Positions 29,552-37,874 of a stretch of DNA of 64,000 nucleotides are shown in pieces. Source of the stretch: Streptomyces physcomitrii. GTDB lineage: Bacteria; Actinomycetota; Actinomycetes; Streptomycetales; Streptomycetaceae. The translations under genes and the position numbers were made by a program. Location: positions 186,001 through 250,000 of the forward strand of contig NZ_JAAWWP010000003.1 in the NCBI RefSeq assembly GCF_012273655.1, read 5' to 3'. The notes under the pieces are model-generated. The model did no database searches, was not told where the DNA came from, and was given only the letters and a program-made list of their open reading frames with translations. Numbering within the stretch: position 1 is the first letter of the stretch; every line of letters starts with the position of its first letter.

Positions 29552-30538
29552 ATGAGCACCCCCAGGCGGACCCCCGCGCACTCCCCCGCGGACACCCTCG
29601 CTAACTCCCCTGCGCACAGCGGGAGTTCGCCGGACTCCGGCACCCCGCCCCTCGACGAGGCCCTCGTCCGGCGGCTGATCGCCGGGCGGTTCCCGCGGTG
29701 GGCGGGGCTCCCGGTGGAGCGGGTGCCGTCCGGCGGCACGGTCAACGCGATGTTCCGGCTCGGCCCCGACCTGGTCGTACGGCTGCCGCTGCGGGCGGAC
29801 GGCGCCGAGGACGTGCTCCGGGAGCAGGAGTGGCTGCCGCGCCTCGCGCCGCTGCTGCCCGTGGCCGTGCCCGAGGTGGTGGACGCCGGGGAGCCCGCCG
29901 AGGGATATCCCTGGCCGTGGTCGGTCCACCGGTGGCTGCCGGGGCGGCATCCCGGGACGGGGGCGCCGGGCGGAGCCGTACAACTGGCCCACGAGCTGGG
30001 GGAGTTCGTGGCGGCGATGCGGCGGGTGGAGCTGCCGGGGGCACCGGCGGCGTATCGCGGCGGGCCGCTGGCCTCGCTCGACGGCGAGACCCGGGCCGCG
30101 ATCGAGGCGCTGCGTGGGCTGCCCGAAGAGGGCGTGGACCGCGCGGCCGTGACCGCCGTCTGGCAGGAGGCGCTGCGCGCGCCCGGCCCGGCGGGGGAGC
30201 CGGTCTGGCTGCACGCCGACCTGATGCCGGGCAACCTCCTGGTGGCGGACGGACGGCTGACCGCGGTGATCGACTTCGGCTGCGCGGGGCGGGGCGACCC
30301 GGCCTGCGACCTGTTCCCGGCGTGGAACCTGCTGCCCGCCGGGGCCCGCGAGGTCTTCCGCGAGACCCTCGGCGCCGACGAGGCGACCTGGGTCCGCGGC
30401 CGGGCCCGCACCCTCTCCCAGGCCCTGATCTCGCTGCCCCACCACCGCACCGGGAACCCGGCGATGGCGGAGAACGCCCGGCACGTGATCCGGGCGGTGC
30501 TGGCGGAGTCCGGGTACTGCGGGTCCGGGGAAGCCTGA
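29552..30538 (+). CDS. APH-type phosphotransferase
   Basis: 328 aa. After a Ser/Pro-rich leader of about 35 residues comes the aminoglycoside-phosphotransferase/choline-kinase fold. VPSGGTVNAMFRL is the nucleotide loop, LVVRLPLR the Lys/Arg strand, WLHADLMPGNLLV the catalytic HxDxxPxN loop (Asp base), and VIDFGCAGRGDPACDL the metal-binding DFG-like motif. The substrate may be an antibiotic, sugar or other metabolite; many chromosomal copies do not give resistance. It is a single gene on the + strand. Confidence 0.9.
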   Translation: MSTPRRTPAHSPADTLANSPAHSGSSPDSGTPPLDEALVRRLIAGRFPRWAGLPVERVPSGGTVNAMFRLGPDLVVRLPLRADGAEDVLREQEWLPRLAPLLPVAVPEVVDAGEPAEGYPWPWSVHRWLPGRHPGTGAPGGAVQLAHELGEFVAAMRRVELPGAPAAYRGGPLASLDGETRAAIEALRGLPEEGVDRAAVTAVWQEALRAPGPAGEPVWLHADLMPGNLLVADGRLTAVIDFGCAGRGDPACDLFPAWNLLPAGAREVFRETLGADEATWVRGRARTLSQALISLPHHRTGNPAMAENARHVIRAVLAESGYCGSGEA

Positions 30539-30742
30539 CCGGACCGCGAGGCCCCCGCCCCGGCCCGGCACACCGCGGCCGTTCCCCCGCCCGGCCGCAC
30601 CGTCCTCGCCCGACCGGCGGAAATACCGGCGCATCCGGCCAGCCTGCCGCGCGGCCCGGCCGCATTGGTGTGACGATCCGTCGATGTCCTTCGCCGGGCC
30701 GGGGGTTACCGGCCCGGTGTGCCGGCCCCGGAAAGCGGTCCC

Positions 30743-32497
30743 ATGTTTGTCCTGCTCGTCGCCAGCGCCTTCAACAGTCTCTGCCAGCGGATGTACGCGG
30801 AACTCACCGACCACGGCCACCGGGTGGACGTCGTCCTCGCCTCGCACGGCGAGGAGGCGGTACGCGCGGCCGTCCGGGAGACGGCGCCCCAGCTGATCGT
30901 CGCCCCGATGCTGCGCACCCCCCTGCCCGAGGACATCTGGTCCGCCTGCCCCTGCCTGATCGTCCACCCGGGGCCGCTCGGCGACCGCGGCCCCTCGGCG
31001 CTCGACTGGGCGCTGCACACCGGGGCCCGGCGGTGGGGCGTCACCGTCCTCCAGGCCGGGGCCGAGCTGGACGCCGGGGACGTCTGGGCCGAGGTGCCCT
31101 TCGACGTGCCGCCGGTCGCCAAGAGCGACCTGTACCGGGGCGAGGCCTCCGACGCCGCGGTACGCGCCGTGCTGCTCTCCGTGGAGCGCTTCGCCTCCGG
31201 CGGCCACCAGCCGCAGCCGCAGAGCGGGGCGGGCGCGGATTCCGTGCAGGTCGTCTGGCGCGACGGGTTCCGGCAGGCCCAGCGCCGCATCGACTGGTCC
31301 GCCGACCCGACCGGGACCGTCGTGCGCAAGCTGCGCACCGCCGACTCCCGGCCCGGGGTCCTCGACGCGCTGCACGGCGAGGAGTTCTATCTGCACGGTG
31401 GATGGCCCGAGGACCGGCTGCGCGGCGAACCCGGCGAACTCCTCGCTACCCGCGCCGGGGCGGTGTGCCGGGCCACGGTCGACGGGGCGGTGTGGATCCC
31501 CGAACTGCGGGCCCGGCGGATGCCCGGCGGCCCGCGGACCTTCAAGCTCCCGGCCGCCCTCGCCCTCGGTGAGGCGGCCGACGCGCTGCCGCCGATGCCC
31601 GCCGCCCTGGAACTGCCCGCCCACCGCCGCACCTGGTCGGACATCCGCTACCGGCAGGACGGCACCATCGGCTACCTCTGGTTCGGCTTCCCCGGCGGCG
31701 CGATGAGCACCGCGCACTGCCGCCGCCTGCTCGCCGCCTACCGGTTCGCCCTCACCCGGCCCACCGAGGTCCTGGTCCTCGGCGCGCCCCGCGACTTCTT
31801 CTCCAACGGCATCCACCTGGGCGTCATCGAGCACGCCGCCGACCCCGGCCAGGAGTCCTGGGCCAACGTCAACGCCATGGACGACCTGGTCGAGGCGATC
31901 CTGCGGACCACCGACCGGATGGTCGTCGCCGCCCTCGGCGGGAACGCCGCCGCCGGTGGCGCCCTGCTCGCCCTCGCCGCCGACGAGGTCTGGTGCCGCG
32001 GCGGCGCCGTCCTCAACCCGCACTACCGCCGGATGGGCCTGTACGGCTCCGAGTTCTGGACGTACACGCTGCCGCGCCGGGTCGGCCCCGCCATGGCGGC
32101 CGAGCTGATGGAGCGGGCGGAACCGGTCACCGCGGTGAGCGCCCTGCGCCTGGGCCTCGCCGACCGGCTCTTCCCCGTCGCCCCCGAGGACTTCCCCCAC
32201 GAGGTCGAGCAGTTGGCCACCGCCCTGGCCGGCTCCCTCGACCTGCACCGCAGGATCAGCGAGAAGGCCGCGGCCCGGCAGCGCGACGAGACCGCCCGCC
32301 CCCTCGCGGACTACCGCCGCGAGGAACTGGAGCACATGCGCCGCACCTTCTTCGACCCGGAGGCCCCGTACCACGCCCTGCGCACGGACTTCGTCCACAG
32401 GACACCGGGTACGGGGAGCCCGCGCCCGCTGGCCGGTTCGGGCACGGGGCCGATGGCGCTTCCGGGGGCACTGCGGGTGGCGGCGCCGGTGGGGTGA
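30743..32497 (+). CDS. hypX: HypX/HoxX-type protein (formyltransferase plus enoyl-CoA hydratase domains)
   Basis: 584 aa. Residues about 1-230 resemble 10-formyl-tetrahydrofolate-binding formyltransferases (LLVASAFNSLCQRMYAEL, then HPGPLGDRGPSALDWAL). Residues about 305-540 are an enoyl-CoA hydratase/crotonase domain (FSNGIHLGVIEHAAD, GNAAAGGALLALAADEV, NPHYRRMGLYGSEFWTY). This two-domain layout is specific to HypX, which makes the CO ligand of [NiFe]-hydrogenases from formyl-THF under oxic conditions. No hydrogenase or other hyp gene is in the window. The ATG at 30743 matches the family N terminus; a GTG at 30719 adds 8 residues. Confidence 0.9.
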   Translation: MFVLLVASAFNSLCQRMYAELTDHGHRVDVVLASHGEEAVRAAVRETAPQLIVAPMLRTPLPEDIWSACPCLIVHPGPLGDRGPSALDWALHTGARRWGVTVLQAGAELDAGDVWAEVPFDVPPVAKSDLYRGEASDAAVRAVLLSVERFASGGHQPQPQSGAGADSVQVVWRDGFRQAQRRIDWSADPTGTVVRKLRTADSRPGVLDALHGEEFYLHGGWPEDRLRGEPGELLATRAGAVCRATVDGAVWIPELRARRMPGGPRTFKLPAALALGEAADALPPMPAALELPAHRRTWSDIRYRQDGTIGYLWFGFPGGAMSTAHCRRLLAAYRFALTRPTEVLVLGAPRDFFSNGIHLGVIEHAADPGQESWANVNAMDDLVEAILRTTDRMVVAALGGNAAAGGALLALAADEVWCRGGAVLNPHYRRMGLYGSEFWTYTLPRRVGPAMAAELMERAEPVTAVSALRLGLADRLFPVAPEDFPHEVEQLATALAGSLDLHRRISEKAAARQRDETARPLADYRREELEHMRRTFFDPEAPYHALRTDFVHRTPGTGSPRPLAGSGTGPMALPGALRVAAPVG

Positions 32498-32562
32498 GGG
32501 GGCTGCCGGGGGGTGGGATGCCGGGTGCGGGATGCCGGGTGCGGGGTGCGGGGTGAGTGAGA

Positions 32563-32579
32563 GGATCGTTCAACGATCC
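32563..32579. terminator. Hairpin between convergent hypX and cobM
   Basis: GGATCGT (32563-32569) pairs with ACGATCC (32573-32579) over a 3-nt loop. It follows GGGATGCCGGGTGCG direct repeats (about 32515-32555). Confidence 0.55.
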
Positions 32580-32640
32580 CCGGATCCCCGAGTACCCACA
32601 TCCCTGAATCCCCGCGTCCCTGAATGCCAGGGGTCGCGGC

Positions 32641-33390
32641 TCAGCAGTCGTGCCGGGACCGGTCCGGTGAGTAGAGGTAGCTGTCCCCGAACTGTTCGGC
32701 GCCCAGGGTGCGGCCGACCATGATCACGGCGGTACGGACCACCCCCGCCTCCTTCACCTGGGCCGCGATGCCGGCCAGCGTGCCGCGCAGCACCAGCTCC
32801 TCGGGGCGGCTGGCCATCGCGACGACGGCGGCCGGGCAGTCGGCCCCGTAGTGCGGCTCCAGTTCGGCGACCACCCGGTCCACGTACCGCGCCGCCAGAT
32901 GCAGGACAAGCAGGGCGCCGCTGCGGCCGAGGGTGGCCAGGTCCTCCCCCTCCGGCATCGCCGTGGCCTGCTGGGCGACCCGTGTGAGGATGACCGTCTG
33001 GCCCACCGTGGGCACCGTCAGCTCCCGCCCCAGCGCGGCAGCAGCGGCGGCGAAGGCGGGCACCCCGGGCACCACCTCGTACGGGATCTCTGCCGCGTCC
33101 AGTCGCCGCATCTGCTCGGCCATCGCGCTGAAGACGGAGGGGTCGCCCGAGTGCAGCCGCGCCACGTCGTGGCCCTCGGCGTGCGCGCGGACCAGTTCGG
33201 CGGTGATCTCGTCCAGGTCGAGCCGCGCGGTGTCCACCAGCCGGGCGCCCGGCGGGCACTCGGCGAGGAGTTCGCGCGGGACGAGGCTGCCGGCGTACAG
33301 GCAGACCCGGCAGGCGGCGAGGGTGCGGGCGCCGCGCAGGGTGATCAGATCGGCGGCGCCGGGCCCCGCGCCGATGAAGTACACGGTCAT
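32641..33390 (-). CDS. cobM: Precorrin-4 C11-methyltransferase
   Basis: 249 aa. The tetrapyrrole methylase starts MTVYFIGAGPGAADLITLRGARTL, with the SAM loop ARLHSGDPSVFSAMAEQ, VVPGVPAFAAAAAALG and TVILTRVAQQ. The substrate form follows from similarity to CobM/CbiF: it methylates precorrin-4 at C11 to give precorrin-5. Its ATG overlaps the cobL stop by ATGA (33387-33390), so the two enzymes are made from one transcript. Confidence 0.96.
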   Translation of the reverse strand: MTVYFIGAGPGAADLITLRGARTLAACRVCLYAGSLVPRELLAECPPGARLVDTARLDLDEITAELVRAHAEGHDVARLHSGDPSVFSAMAEQMRRLDAAEIPYEVVPGVPAFAAAAAALGRELTVPTVGQTVILTRVAQQATAMPEGEDLATLGRSGALLVLHLAARYVDRVVAELEPHYGADCPAAVVAMASRPEELVLRGTLAGIAAQVKEAGVVRTAVIMVGRTLGAEQFGDSYLYSPDRSRHDC

Positions 33391-34859
33391 GCGCCTGCTC
33401 CCGGAGGGGTCGAGGTCGAGGTCGAGTCAAGGGCGGAGGAGGTGGAGGCCGAGTCGGGGGTGGAGGGCTCCGAGGTGCTGCATCCGGGCGGCTCCTCGCT
33501 GGGCGGGGGCGGCTCCTCGCTGGGCGGGGGCGGGTTCTCCACCTCCGGTACGGGCGGGTTCTCCACCCCGGGACGGACACCGGGGGTGGAGGACGCGGAA
33601 CCGGGCGGCGCCGAAGGCTTGCGTACCGACCACTGCGTCACCGGCATCGCCTGCCGCCAGCCGGTGAAGCCGCCCACCGGCGCGGCGTGCGCGACGGCCA
33701 GCCGCACGAGGTCGCCGCCGTGCCGCCGGTAGCACTCGGTGAGCAGGGCCTCCGACTCCAGGGTGACCGTGTTGGCGACCAGGCGGGCGCCGGGCGGCAG
33801 CGCCTGCCAGCAGGCGTCGAGCAGCCCGGGAGCGGTGAGACCGCCGCCGATGAAGACCGCGTCGGGGAACGGGAGTTGGGCAAGCGCCTGAGGTGCGGCA
33901 CCGGTCACGACCTGGAGCCCTGGGACACCGAGCTGCTCGGCGTTGGCGCGGATGCGCTCGGCGCGGGCCGGGTCGCGTTCGACGCAGACGGCGCGGCAGG
34001 AGGGATGCGTACGCATCCACTCGATGCCGATCGAGCCCGAGCCGCCGCCGATGTCCCAGAGCAGTTCGCCGGGTTCGGGCGCGAGGACGGCCAGCGTGGC
34101 GGCGCGCACATGGCGCTTGGTGAGCTGCCCGTCGTGCGCGTACGCCGCGTCCGGCAGCCCCGGCACCGCACCGAGCGGCAGCGCTTCCGCCGCCCTGCGG
34201 CACTCCACGGCCACCAGATTGAGCGGATCCCCGAGCGGCTCCGCCCAGTCCTGGGCCATACGCTCCGGCCCGGTACGTTCCTTCTCGCCCCCGAGCTGCT
34301 CCATGACCCGCATCCGGCTCGGCCCGAAGCCGCGGTCCCGCAGCAGCGCGGCCACCTCGGCCGGGGTCGCCGCCCCCGCGCTCAGGACGAGCAGCCGCCG
34401 CCCGGGGTGCAGCGCGGCGGCGAGCCCCGCGAGCGGGCGCCCCACGAGGGTGACCGTCGCGGTCTCCTCCACCGCCCAGCCGAGCCGGGCGCAGGCATAG
34501 GACACCGAGGAGGGATGCGGCAGCACCCGCAGCGCCCCGGCCGCGACCGCCTCCGCCCCCAGCACCTCGGCCAGCGTCCGCCCGATCCCGTAGAACAGCG
34601 GGTCCCCACTGGCCAGTACGGCGACCCGGCGCCCCGCATACCGTGCGAGCAGCCCCGGCACCGCGGGCCGCAGCGGCGAGGGCCAGGCCACCCGTTCCCC
34701 TCGGCACTCCGGCGGCAGCAGGGCCAGCTGCCGCGCCCCGCCGAGCAGCACCTCGGCGTCCAGCAGCGCCGCCCGCGCCGCCCCCGGCAGCCCTTCCCAG
34801 CCGTCGGCCCCGATCCCGGCCACGGTCACCACCGGCACGGAAGGAACTGAGGGAGTCAC
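33387..34859 (-). CDS. cobL: Precorrin-6Y C5,15-methyltransferase (decarboxylating), CbiE-CbiT type
   Basis: 490 aa from a GTG with GAGGTG 9 nt upstream. The N-terminal methylase CbiE covers residues about 7-205 (VVTVAGIGADGWEGL, VAVLASGDPLFYGIGRTL). The C-terminal CbiT methyltransferase/decarboxylase covers about 225-405 (LLWDIGGGSGSIGIEWM, AVFIGGGLTAPG). The protein methylates C5 and C15 and removes the acetate carboxyl. Its last 70 residues are an odd Pro/Ser/Glu-rich tail with PPPPSEE repeats. Gene order cobL-cobM with a 4-nt overlap. Confidence 0.95.
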   Translation of the reverse strand: MTPSVPSVPVVTVAGIGADGWEGLPGAARAALLDAEVLLGGARQLALLPPECRGERVAWPSPLRPAVPGLLARYAGRRVAVLASGDPLFYGIGRTLAEVLGAEAVAAGALRVLPHPSSVSYACARLGWAVEETATVTLVGRPLAGLAAALHPGRRLLVLSAGAATPAEVAALLRDRGFGPSRMRVMEQLGGEKERTGPERMAQDWAEPLGDPLNLVAVECRRAAEALPLGAVPGLPDAAYAHDGQLTKRHVRAATLAVLAPEPGELLWDIGGGSGSIGIEWMRTHPSCRAVCVERDPARAERIRANAEQLGVPGLQVVTGAAPQALAQLPFPDAVFIGGGLTAPGLLDACWQALPPGARLVANTVTLESEALLTECYRRHGGDLVRLAVAHAAPVGGFTGWRQAMPVTQWSVRKPSAPPGSASSTPGVRPGVENPPVPEVENPPPPSEEPPPPSEEPPGCSTSEPSTPDSASTSSALDSTSTSTPPGAGA

Positions 34860-35543
34860 TGCGGGGCACCTCGAAGAAGACGGGAGAGGGGAAGCGGGAG
34901 AAGAAAGAGAAACGGGCGGGTCAGCGGGGCAGGAAGGGCAAAGGGCGGGCAACCGCACTTTACTGGCCAGTCGGTTTTCGGTCCCGGGCGGGCGGGACGC
35001 CGAGCCCGGCGCCGGGGGCGGGACCGGCTCGCTTCCCGAGCGGCGGCGCGCCCCGCCCTCCCCGCTCCTCCACCGGATCACGCCCGCCGCCCGTACCGCG
35101 CGACCCCGCACGCCCGAAGTGCTCCCATTGCCACCCGTGCGCCCGTACGCGAAATCCCCGGCGGTGCAAGGTCCCCGAAGGCAGACACCTCACCTGACAA
35201 GGGCATACGCCTCCTGCAAGCGGACCGCCCGGTACGGCCACCGCCCACCGCAGCGTCCCCTCCCGCCTCACCGCCCCCACCCCGCCTCGGCGGAAGGCCG
35301 CGCTCGGCACGCCCCCGCCCTCGCCGACGCGGGGCGGCGGAACACCCCGGGCGGGGGCGCACGACCGAGGTCGGCGCCTCGACGCAGGTTCCGTGCAAGG
35401 TTTCTGACAGTTCCTCATACGGGCTCTGTGCGGGCGCGCGGTGACAGTCCCTTCACCGGCGCCCGAAAACGGGGGGCGCCCGCCAGGCACGGGGGCCAAC
35501 AGGCCTCCGTCAAGCGGTACTTCAGAGAAGGGACACGGGGGAC
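34860..35543. other. 684-base divergent upstream region, no gene seen
   Basis: It lies between divergent cobL and the GT-B-like operon. A perfect palindrome ACTGGCCAGT (34962-34971) abuts a minus-strand TAAAGT box that may be the cobL -10. GTGCAAGGT occurs twice (35164-35172, 35393-35401) and TGACAGT twice (35405-35411, 35442-35448). No B12 riboswitch core (GCCACTG) was found on either strand. Open frames here lack ribosome sites. Confidence 0.5.
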
Positions 35544-36794
35544 ATGAACCGATCTCACTCGTCAGCCGGTGAGGGGAGCCCGGGGGGCCGTCAGTGGCTC
35601 ACCCTCCCCGGGCAGAAGCGCGTACTCGCCATCGTCCACTCCCTCACCTACCTCAAGCGGATGCGCGATGTACTGGCCCTGTTCGAGGGCGACTTCCGGG
35701 TGCAGGTGCTCTTCACCGCGCCGCCGCATGTCTTCGGCGGCGAAGTGCCGCACGCCCTGCGCGAGTTGGGCAGTGCGGTGGTGCCCTGGGAGCAGGCGAC
35801 CCGGGAGCGCTTCGACCTGGCACTGGCCGCGGGGCCGCGCGGGGTGAGCGAGGTGGACGCCCCGCTGGTGGCCCTGTCGCACGGCGCCGGGTACGTGAAG
35901 CGGATCAGCGGCCTCGGGCCGGAGGAGGACGGAATCCCGGGGCTGCGCAGGAAGGACGTGATGCCGGACGGGGCCACCCTGCCGGCCGCGCTCACCGTCC
36001 CGCACACCGAGGAGCTGCGGGGTCTGGCCCGCAGCTGCCCGGAGGCTCTGCCGATCACGCGGGTGGTCGGGGACCCGGTGTGCGACCGGGTCACGGCGAG
36101 CCTCCCGCACCGCGCCGCCTACCGCGAGGCCCTGGGACTGCGCGCCGAGGAGAAGCTGGTCCTCTTCCTCTCCACCTGGGGCCCGCACTCTGCCTTCGCC
36201 AAGGCGGAGACCCTGCTCCCCCGGCTCGCCACCGAACTCCCGAAGGACCGCTTCCGCACCGCGGTGCTGCTCCACCCCAACGTCTTCGCCTGGCACGGGC
36301 GTTACCAGGTGTCCGCCTGGCTCGCGGCCTGCGTGCGGCGCGGCATCGCCGTACTTCCCCCGGAGACGGAATGGCGGAGCCTGCTGGTCGCCGCCGATCA
36401 CCTGCTGGGCGATCACGGCAGCCTGTCCGTCTACGCCACGCTCACCGACGCGCCCATCCTGCTGGCGAGTTCACCGGAGCGGGAGATCAACCCGGATTCC
36501 CCCGCCGCCACCCTCGCGGCAACGGCCCCCGCCCTGACGGGATCGGCCCCGCTCCCCGAGCAACTGGCCTACGCCGCCTCGCAGTACCGGCGCGAGGAGT
36601 ACGCGGCGATCGCGGCCCGGCTGACCTCCTGCCCGGGCGAGTTCGCCCGCCGCATGCGCCGCGTCCTCTACCTCGCCCTGGGCCTCGGCCAGCCCGCCCA
36701 CGAACCCCCCACGGCCCGCCTGCCACTGCCGGTACGCCCGCCGGAGTGGTCGGGACCGGGCGCCCCGGGGGCGGCTTGGGAGGTGTCGGCGTGA
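35544..36794 (+). CDS. GT-B-like protein of unknown function (CDP-glycerol-phosphotransferase-like)
   Basis: 416 aa. The N-terminal half has VLAIVHSLTYLKRMRDVLALF and LFTAPPHVFGGEV; the C-terminal half has AVLLHPNVFAWHGRYQ and LVAADHLLGDHGSLSVYATLTDAPILL. The latter resembles the donor-binding half of GT-B transferases such as CDP-glycerol:poly(glycerophosphate) transferases. No catalytic assignment is possible. A GAAGGGACACGGGGG site precedes the ATG. Its stop overlaps the next gene by GTGA. It stands 80 codons-worth of non-coding DNA upstream-rich, with the AfsR-type regulator beyond its partner gene. The position next to two STAND regulators suggests a regulated cell-surface or specialised-metabolite role. 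Confidence 0.65.
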   Translation: MNRSHSSAGEGSPGGRQWLTLPGQKRVLAIVHSLTYLKRMRDVLALFEGDFRVQVLFTAPPHVFGGEVPHALRELGSAVVPWEQATRERFDLALAAGPRGVSEVDAPLVALSHGAGYVKRISGLGPEEDGIPGLRRKDVMPDGATLPAALTVPHTEELRGLARSCPEALPITRVVGDPVCDRVTASLPHRAAYREALGLRAEEKLVLFLSTWGPHSAFAKAETLLPRLATELPKDRFRTAVLLHPNVFAWHGRYQVSAWLAACVRRGIAVLPPETEWRSLLVAADHLLGDHGSLSVYATLTDAPILLASSPEREINPDSPAATLAATAPALTGSAPLPEQLAYAASQYRREEYAAIAARLTSCPGEFARRMRRVLYLALGLGQPAHEPPTARLPLPVRPPEWSGPGAPGAAWEVSA

Positions 36795-37363
36795 GCGGGT
36801 TCGTGGCGGTGCATCTGCTGGGGGAGGGGGTGCCGGACGGGCGGGTGCGGGCCCTCGTACGGGAGGCGGAAGCGCACGGCCTCAGGGCTCTCGGGGCCCG
36901 CGTGGACGGGTTCGGGCTGGTCGCGACGCTCACCCGGCCGGGCCCTACCCGGAGCGAGCCGTGGGAGCGGGCCCTACCGGAGTCGGACGCCCCCCTCGAC
37001 ATCCATCTCTCCGTCACCGCGCCCGGGCCTCACGCCCGCGTCGACCTGGACGGCCTTGCCCAGGCCGACGTACTGGCGCTGCTGGAGGTCAACTCCATTG
37101 ATCAGGCACGTAGTTCGGCAGGACGGCTGCTGCGCGACCACCCCGGCTGCCTGCTGGCGACGGCCCCCGCGAGGCACGGGTGGGCAGTCGCCGTCCGGAA
37201 CACCGGGAGGGGCCGAGGAGGGCTGTCGCTGCATGAACTCCGCCTCGACGGCGGGTCGTTCACGTCGGCGACGGCGCGACTGCTGCTTCCGTCCTGCCTG
37301 CACGGCTGGCTGACCACCGGGCGGCGTCTGCAAGGAAGGGAGAGAGTCACGCTGCTGGAGTGA
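36791..37363 (+). CDS. Conserved-looking protein of unknown function, coupled to the GT-B-like gene
   Basis: 190 aa from a GTG overlapping the upstream stop by 4 nt; GGAGGTG lies just before it. The sequence is mixed alpha/beta (FVAVHLLGEGVPDGRVRALV; LDIHLSVTAPGPHARVDLDGL) and has no signal peptide or membrane segment. There is one Cys in DHPGCLLATAP and another in LLLPSCLHGWL. I do not recognise a family. Strict coupling suggests that it works with, or controls, the GT-B-like protein. Confidence 0.7.
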   Translation: MSGFVAVHLLGEGVPDGRVRALVREAEAHGLRALGARVDGFGLVATLTRPGPTRSEPWERALPESDAPLDIHLSVTAPGPHARVDLDGLAQADVLALLEVNSIDQARSSAGRLLRDHPGCLLATAPARHGWAVAVRNTGRGRGGLSLHELRLDGGSFTSATARLLLPSCLHGWLTTGRRLQGRERVTLLE

Positions 37364-37418
37364 GGGAGCGGATGGGGCACGCGATCTGCAGCGCGAGCCA
37401 CGCGGAGAATTCGCGAAA

Positions 37419-37449
37419 GAGGCGGGTCGGCAGCTACGCGACCCGCCTC
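37419..37449. terminator. Hairpin after the two-gene operon
   Basis: GAGGCGGGTCG (37419-37429) pairs perfectly with CGACCCGCCTC (37439-37449) over a 9-nt loop. It can serve the + strand operon and, from the other side, the minus-strand open frame that ends inside the loop at 37434. Confidence 0.8.
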
Positions 37450-37763
37450 CATTCCTTACATGGACACCTCAAAATGCCTTCCTCTGTCATCGCCGCCGCC
37501 GCGCCGCCCGTCCCGGACTTCTTGAACATCGGAATGCAGGCCGAGGCCACCACCCTCCGGGCGGGCACCCCCTCCGCAGCAGCCACATCGACAGAGAAAC
37601 GCCACGAGACATCCTCCACGCGCCCCGCACCGGACGGGCCACCGAGGCTCTGCTCGGAGGCGTACGGTATTCGGCCCTCCGTCGGCGACCCGGACACCAC
37701 ACCCGCCACGAGGAAAGGGAAAAGGACGACCGTCCGGGAAATGCGCACCCCACGGTTCGGCAA
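37434..37763 (-). CDS. Possible small exported protein, TTG start
   Basis: 109 aa if started at the TTG at 37763, which has a good GGAG site 6 nt upstream. The N terminus PNRGVRISRTVVLFPFLVAGVVSG looks like a signal peptide (basic start, hydrophobic core, small residues at the end). The rest contains two closely spaced cysteines (RCPCKEW) near the C terminus. Third-position GC is about 80 percent, lower than neighbours. It lies 111 nt downstream of the AfsR-type gene on the same strand and ends in the loop of a terminator hairpin. This is the only candidate gene in the 511-base gap 37364-37874; it may not be real. Confidence 0.35.
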   Translation of the reverse strand: MPNRGVRISRTVVLFPFLVAGVVSGSPTEGRIPYASEQSLGGPSGAGRVEDVSWRFSVDVAAAEGVPARRVVASACIPMFKKSGTGGAAAAMTEEGILRCPCKEWRRVA

Positions 37764-37874
37764 CTCTCGCTCCAGAAAAGCATAGATCGAACTGCTCGGA
37801 GCGAATTCTTATCATGCCGACTCACGCCGTCGGTAACGCCCCCGAGGTGGCGGGGAGTGGCGAATCCCGGCGAC

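Noticed and set aside
29402..32398. 998-codon minus-strand frame opposite the APH-like and hypX genes
   Set aside because: The + strand frames carry clear APH and HypX domains; this frame is antisense shadow.
34860..35543. Possible second B12 riboswitch upstream of cobL
   Set aside because: The conserved GCCACTG core and B12 box could not be found on either strand.
37360..37785. 141-aa + strand frame in the gap after the GT-B-like operon
   Set aside because: It runs through a terminator hairpin and has no ribosome site or recognisable domain; the minus-strand frame is the better candidate, itself weak.
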